Below, in pieces: positions 58,092 through 64,000 of a stretch of DNA of 64,000 nucleotides. The notes beneath the pieces were generated by a model, which made no database searches, had not been told where the DNA came from, and saw only the letters and a program-made list of their open reading frames with translations. This DNA is from Colletotrichum lupini (taxonomy: Eukaryota > Ascomycota > Sordariomycetes > Glomerellales > Glomerellaceae), in NCBI RefSeq assembly GCF_023278565.1, contig NC_064676.1, forward strand, positions 1,860,001 to 1,924,000. Direction: 5' to 3'. Every line of letters starts with the position of its first letter. Position 1 is the first letter of the stretch. Made by a program: the position numbers and the translations under genes.

Positions 58092-61000
58092 CGCAGTCGC
58101 GGCCACGGCTCCACGGCTGCTGATTGAAATGTGCTCGGATGGGTTGACAATCGGTTTAGACTGGCTTGGGGCAAGCTTGACGAAAGCAAGTCCACCAAAC
58201 GTGAAATGAAGCAGACCGATTGATGAGAGACCAAGTGAACCGTTTTGTGTCGGTCGTCGGCTGGCTTCTCGGCGAAGAAGAAATTGTTACCCGAATGTTG
58301 AATAAGAAAGGGGGAAGAATGAATGATTGTGAGTTGCCCTACAAAGGTGACTGTATGTATGGAGTGAGTGTGGATGTGTGCAAGTTGCAGCCGGGAAGAG
58401 CGAGAGAGAGATAGAGACGGGAAATCGACGGGAATCTGATCGGAGTGGATTCCAAGAGGTGAAATTGAAACAGAGTCGCGCGCGAAAGCTTCGAGAAATG
58501 AGTGTACTACGTTATCGACGTGGATTGATGAGATGCTTGTCTCGTGTGTTTGCAAATCCGTAGAGGACCGCCGAAATGTCTCGCTGTGGTGTCGCCTCTT
58601 GCTGTGACACGAGGTGTCTGTGCCAGGTCGGTCAGGTAGAAGTATCCGTAGGTAGCGTACAATACCTACTACCTGACTCTGTAAGGTAGGTAAGGTAAGC
58701 AAGCTATCAGGAGAAGAAAGGGCGATCGTTGGAAAAGCCGGTGACGCCACGGGAGCTAAACGTCTCGAGAAGAAATGGCTCTAGTTCAACATCGGCCAAT
58801 GAATGCTTCTGAGAGGGACGACCAGCGCTGTCCCCAATCTCGGATTCTGGGAGATCTCCAAGTGACGATTTCCCTCCTGTTCCCTTGACCTCACGGGTGC
58901 TAAAATTCGATTCGAATGCTTCTTTGGCGTCTTTCTATCGTCTACTGCGTAGTTGTGCTCTGTACTGCTCCAGGCGAGAATTGAATCTTCGTATACGCTG
59001 TAGTCACTGCAAGCCGCTATGCCTACGCGTTAGGTTGTCTTGCGTTTTCTTTTTCTACTCTCGTGCTGCTCGTTTGTCGTGAGTGGCTGGCCGAGCGCAG
59101 AAAGGCCGGGTAGATGGCAAAACGGTCCGGGTAAGGCGTCGGTAGGGATATTATGTTGAATTTACGGTGAGGACGTCGAGACTGCCCATGGAATAGAAGA
59201 AGGAAGATTGGTAAATGAGCGACAGAGATGTTCCGCGAAGGAAATCTCGGGGCGAATGGGGGAGAGGGATTTCGTATGGAGCAAACGTCGAAAAGAAAAG
59301 CAGAGAAAGAGGAGCAGCTCAACCAACGAAGAGGAAAGTGCCTCAGTCACAGTCCTGCAGGCTGCAAGTCACAGTTGGGAGTTGGGAGGAGCCACTTTCA
59401 CGTTATCCGTACCACTTTTGCTCCTTCAAGCGCTCTTAGCAGGCAGGGGTTGATGTCAAGAATGCCCGGGGGGTCATCGGCGTCGTCCAGTGTGTCGTGG
59501 CATCGGCGGCAGACCACACAAAAAGAATTGGCAAGCCTTCTAGGGTACTATGTATGGAGCAGCGAGGCCTGGATTTAGAACAGCGATATGCCAGGTGAAG
59601 AAGGTATAGGTGTAGACTTTCATCCTCCCTTTGCAAACATGTCACTAGGAAAGTCACCCGTTTCCTAAAAGAGGTTCGTGGCCATCCAGGAAAAGACCAA
59701 ACACATCTTATCTAAATCTGTCATGATATGCCATCCGCAGGTTCGGGACCCTCAAGACGTTGAGAGGGAGAGCTTCAGAGGGCCCTCCCTCCAGTCTCCC
59801 TATTCCGATTCTGGGGCATGATTGACGGTTTGACCTCTGGAGTCTGGCTGTTCTGACGGCTGCCCGCGGTCCAGGCCCAAGCAGCGCACGTTCTTCCTGC
59901 AGGAGTTCCCAGCTGCCGCTACGCCCGATACAGCAGAGTGCCAGTCTGCCAGAGACCAGACGGGCCACATCTCGAAGTGCCTGGGCAGATGACGGACGGC
60001 AGGTGGGGGGGAGCAAGCTTGAAGGTCGAGGAGGTGCCGGCCACTCAGCAGTTAGGAATCAGGAAGAGACCAGGAGGTTCCACTGCTCGAGGAAAGTTGC
60101 TCAAAGTTGCTTTGGATGTGACAAAGTGCTCTGACTGGCCCATCTCGAGTTACATTCGCATTTGCAGGCACTGCCAAGCAGGTACGGATAATACATAGAT
60201 ACATCAAACAGACACTTCACTTATTTTAGCGTCAGGTACGAGGCAAGTGCAGACCACTCGCCCTTCCATCTTTCCACCTCAGCTCGCGACGTGGGGTTTT
60301 TCTCCCCCAATCCCAATCGCCCCAAACCCCCAATCATCCTATCACATCCGTCTCAAGTTTCTCAACCCTCCTTCCGCGCCGGCCGTTCCTTGCATTATCG
60401 TCCCCGTGCACACCTCAGCTAAAAAAGATGCCATGCGATGCGATGGCAGTCCCGGGGGCTTGTCATCCAGTCAGTCGGGTATCCTCTCAGGCTCTCGCAT
60501 TTGGCCGTCCACGGTATGCATGGGATACCTTGTGAGAGTTTTAAGGGGTCGGGTCCTTCCTCCTTGGGGACGCGACTCGGGGGGGGAGGCAGAGCATCTA
60601 TGTACGGATACACAGCAGGTGTACAAACTCACACCAAATAAATCATCCCCCGGAGCCGCGGGAAGAGAGAAAGACTGCTGCTCTGCTCCCTCCGTAGCGT
60701 ACGGATAGAGAATGACGAAGGGGGGGATCCGGCGTCGCGGCATGGATCATCAAGCCGTCCCCTCCCTCGTCGCTTCCAGTTTGCAGTGTCGTCCGAGGTG
60801 ACCGTGACGACTGGACGAGGGGACCCGCGGCGCCCCATCTTCAAACCCAGTTGGTCTCACAGCCCATTCCTCGGTGGGGGATATCCCGGCCTGCGGCGTC
60901 CGCTCTCCAATTGTTTGAACTGTCATCGCAACCTCTGGTGCATAAAGTGCATACACATCGTTCACGATGCATCGATTGGCTCATCGGTCTTCTGTTCACT

Positions 61001-62437
61001 GGTACTTTGATCTTCGATTCTGAGCAAGATTTGGTAATGGACATTTCAAAATTGGCCACGTCCATTCCTTCAAGGAAAATAATTGCCACGGCCCGATTCT
61101 GGACGGCGCAAAGCAGGGAAACGTAGGAAACCAAACTACCTAGCATAAGGAACGCAGCGGGCAGTGCTCAAAGTGGAGGATAAGTTCCAACGAACGCGAA
61201 TCGCGAAAAACCAAGGCAGAAAAGGAGAGTTGAAAGCTCTCTGTCCCGGCGCGTCTGCCCGCCCACCCACTTATCGGATCCCTCTGTTGGGGAAAAAACC
61301 ACTTTAATTCACCATTATGCGCGGTTGTCGAAAGCCGACTACCCTGTGAATTATACAATCCAAAAAACCTCGCCACACAAACGAAACAATCCAATTCCTT
61401 CCTTCCACGAGGAAACAGCTTTATGCGACCTGGATTACGTGCTTGAGAGGAACGATCAACGATTACCAAGAGCGATATATAGACCTATCTTATGCAGAGA
61501 GCCACACCATATACCTACCTACCTTATGGTCCATGGATGCAAATAGGGGTACCACATGTTACATCCCCCCCTTCGTTCATCCAAACATCAGGTTCTCTAT
61601 ACGGATAAACTACGCATACCTAGTTCGAATATTTCGACTTTCTCGCTGTGGCAGCATCTACACATCGGACGGCCAGCAATAAATCCTCGAACAAACTCCA
61701 GGCATATTAAGGGCACGGCCGGCTTGCTTCATGATTGTTCACATGAACAATCCCGGTTTGGCCGTCAACAATGCATTCATGTACAACATACTGCGTACAC
61801 GGATCAGCCCTGGTCTCCATTCGTATGCAAACTGCACTACACGTAGGCACTTGGAAGAGTGAGGTGGGAACCCTTCCCATCGGACACCGGTGTTAGCGTT
61901 AGAGTGGAGACGTCGATCCGGCACATCAAGCAACCGCCGCCATTAATGTTCCATGGATGCACCGCCGTCAAAACGCCGTCACCATCTCCCTTTTCCCCCT
62001 CCCCGGTGCCCCCGTCCCGACTGCAGTTTGCGCATCATCTGCAAAAGGTTTCTCCATCTCCGTCTCATCACCCTACCATGAAAAGGCCCGTCCACGCCTT
62101 AGGGCCTCTGATTGGCCCATCAGCTTAGAATTGCCCCCGATTTCATCACTGCCAAGCTGCTTCCGGTTTTCGTCAGGAGGATTCCGAGGATGAGGTATAG
62201 TCTGCAGGGCTAGTGGTCATGAAAGTCTTTTTTCTTCTTCTACAAAGGTAACAGAAAACCCCTCGGCTTGCTATCGCTATCAGCTGTGGGCGGGAACGCG
62301 CGGTATCGCATTTGCTTATACAGCTTCGATACGTCTCAGCTCCGGACATATCTTCAAGGACACAGTCCAGCGAGTCCTTATCATCGATTTGTGTGCTGCC
62401 TATTCCGGGGACGCGGTGAGAATGCATCCTTACTGGC

Positions 62438-63615
62438 CTACGCTCCCTGGACCTTGAAAGTGCGGCCGCTCGCCGTCTTCCGTTCCTTCTCCTCGCTATC
62501 GGGTCTTGCGCGGCGAAGAACTGCGTGGTATTAGTCAAAAAGTTCACCCCGAAAACGAACTGTATCATACCTTGGAGGAAGTCGGCGGTTCTCTTGCGCA
62601 TTCTTGAGTGAATGTACGCCTTCGATGCCTTGATGTGGTAGTGGAAGTAGTCGCGGAAAGTCTGGATGTGGGAGATGCAGTCGGGCATTCTCTGTGGTGT
62701 AAGGTGTCGAGGGAAAAGAACTATCACAAGACGTCAATGGCAAAGTAATCAAGCTATGTAAGGATAAACACTCACCAAAGGTAACGTATCCGATCTCGCC
62801 GGTTCCGGTATCTCTGACACCAGGGACTCCCTGGAGCTCCAACGGGGGGTCGTTCCTGAAGAGCACCTGGGGAGCGTTCTGGATAGCTCGCCGGCGGGCG
62901 TCGACGAATTCTTGGATGAAGATCTTGCCAAAGACACGATCGGTTTCCTCGCGGAAGATGGTGCTAAAGATAACCGTGACACGGTCGTGACTGGCCTTGA
63001 CGTAGATGGCTTCCTCCTCGCGGTAGTGGATAGCCATGACCTCGCCGCCCTCGCGAACACCCTGCGGGGCTTCCTCAGACGTGTACTTGGATGCCTCCTC
63101 CTTCAGCCTGTAGTGCTCCTCGTAAGCGGCCTCGAAAGGCGCGGCCATGGCGTTGCGCTTCAGCAGCGCCATCTTCATGATCAGCGCATCCTTCTCTTCT
63201 GCATTTTCCGTCAGTCCCAAGTATCACCCGGTATAATTGCAGTGTAACTGACCCTTCTCCTCCGGGAGGTTCTCCAAGTCGATCAATACCGAGAAGTCGT
63301 ACCCAGGTTCCGGCGGCACCACATACTGGCCATATTCCCTCTGCAGCACTTGCTCTGCCCCATACTTGACCAAGTCCTTGTAGCACCTTATTTGAATCGA
63401 AAGCTGAATCTTGGTCTTCGTCTCGGGGGTCGAGATGTGGTAGATGACGCCGTCGAAATCGGAGACGGTCTGGTCGATGTGTGCAGGAGGGGCACTGCCT
63501 TGGAAGTTAGGAAGCTAGCCGAACATGGGCTACAATGGTTCTCATCAACGTACCCAGAGAATCTCTCGGTGAGGACCGACTGAATCAGAACATTCTGGTA
63601 GTCGAGGAGAAGCAT
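62438..63615 (-). CDS. ARPC2: Actin-related protein 2/3 complex subunit 2 (p34)
   Basis: Five minus-strand exons, 63615-63554, 63494-63253, 63198-62776, 62720-62571 and 62520-62438, give 319 residues. ARPC2 forms the structural core of the Arp2/3 complex with ARPC4 and contacts the mother actin filament during branched nucleation, at endocytic patches and hyphal tips. It begins with the invariant MLLLDYQNVLIQSVLTERF. It continues through HIDQTVSDFDGVIYHIS, YGQYVVPPEPGYDFS and FSTIFREETDRVFGKIF to the signature VLFPRHLTPQRMPDCISHIQ and ends with the helical RTADFLQVLRRARPDSEEK tail. Each splice restores conserved sequence and phase. The frame stays open upstream to an ATG at 63888, but homology places the start at 63615. 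Confidence 0.96.
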
Positions 63616-64000
63616 CTTGTCTGCGACCAATTGTCCGTACGTCTCCTGTGGTGTTGTTGCGTCGTTGGATGCTGATGATGCCTCGTGGTGGGGCCCGCCT
63701 GACGTGGAGGTCGCTGTCGGAGCTTCTATGGCTGTGATGCTCATGCGGGACCATTGATTGCGGATATACTTCGGCACTCCCGGTCCTCTCCACTTATCTT
63801 CTGATCTTATCGATAAGGTGAGGGAAACTTTTTGAAAGATTGGAAGGTGGGAGGTTCGAGATTTTGACGATTGGTTTACTCGTCGCATTCTAAGGAGCCA
63901 TTGACAAAGGGCTTTTGGGGCGCCAGGAAATCAGCAAAAATGGTCAAATCATACTTGTAAGGTTTTACAGATGTCGCGGACTTTAACAGTGTGTCTAACA
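63616..64000. promoter_or_regulatory. ARPC2 upstream region
   Basis: 385 bp to the window edge, containing the ARPC2 leader and at least part of its promoter. The ARPC2 frame continues open through 63888 with upstream in-frame ATGs but no homologous sequence. Confidence 0.5.

Larger units (their letters stand above)
57314..62437. other. non-coding region between RAX2 and ARPC2
   Basis: 5.1 kb. The left 1.3 kb is pyrimidine-rich on the minus strand and is best read as the RAX2 promoter and leader. The 356-codon minus frame (57680-58750) and 203-codon plus frame (57453-58064) there are low-complexity by-products. The rest contains many TACGG words (58072, 58084, 58643, 59404, 60183, 60603, 60700, 61600) and AGGTA arrays, and nothing coding. 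The right end holds the ARPC2 3' UTR. Confidence 0.5.

Noticed and set aside
57680..58750. 356-codon minus-strand frame
   Set aside because: Low-complexity Ser/His/Val/Cys-rich sequence without a domain. It lies in the pyrimidine-rich leader of RAX2, and the 57824-57867 hexamer array explains its WLWLWLCVCVCVC stretch.
1..64000. CRISPR arrays, operons, riboswitches and prophage-type features
   Set aside because: The window is eukaryotic nuclear DNA; no array of direct repeats with spacers and no prokaryotic gene arrangement is present.

Overview
This window is nuclear DNA of a filamentous ascomycete, most likely a Sordariomycete-like mould. The evidence is short spliceosomal introns (about 50-200 bp, GT...AG, with CTAAT/CTGAC-type branch sites), the fungus-specific gene set (ATG22, a DUF3602 protein, RAX2, an FlbC-like zinc-finger regulator), strongly C/G-ending codons, an intron-less type II serine tRNA and long pyrimidine-rich leaders. 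The species cannot be fixed from sequence alone.

Layout. 0-14 kb: the vacuolar amino-acid effluxer ATG22 (minus, with a 6-nt microexon), tRNA-Ser(CGA), a DUF3602 protein with three GRGGAGN motifs (minus), an ankyrin-repeat protein with a STAND-type N-terminal domain (plus), and an unrecognised small multi-pass membrane protein (plus). 14-23.5 kb is a compact block: interstrand-crosslink nuclease PSO2/SNM1 (plus), U6 snRNP protein LSM2 (minus, four exons), 8-oxoguanine glycosylase OGG1 (plus, sharing a divergent promoter with LSM2), and SF3B1/Prp10 of the U2 snRNP (plus). Two DNA-repair and two spliceosome genes alternate here. 23.5-53.6 kb is remarkably gene-poor: the only convincing gene is a two-finger C2H2 regulator resembling FlbC (40.4-41.7 kb, plus), with 16.9 kb before it and 11.9 kb after it without a recognisable gene. 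53.6-64 kb: RAX2, a polarity landmark membrane protein (minus), a 5.1-kb non-coding stretch, then Arp2/3 subunit ARPC2 (minus, five exons), whose promoter lies at the right edge.

The genes do not form one pathway. RAX2 and ARPC2 both belong to polarised growth and actin, and an FlbC-like factor would belong to asexual development.

The non-coding DNA is the unusual part. It carries many exact copies of two related short words, TACGGAGTA and TACGGATA (both orientations), mixed with AGGTA/TACCT runs, and I noticed none in the coding exons. I found no transposase, reverse transcriptase, CRISPR, secondary-metabolite or defence cluster, and nothing I would confidently call a new biological system. 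The best leads are the ATG22 microexon, the dispersed TACGG words and the two gene deserts around the regulator.
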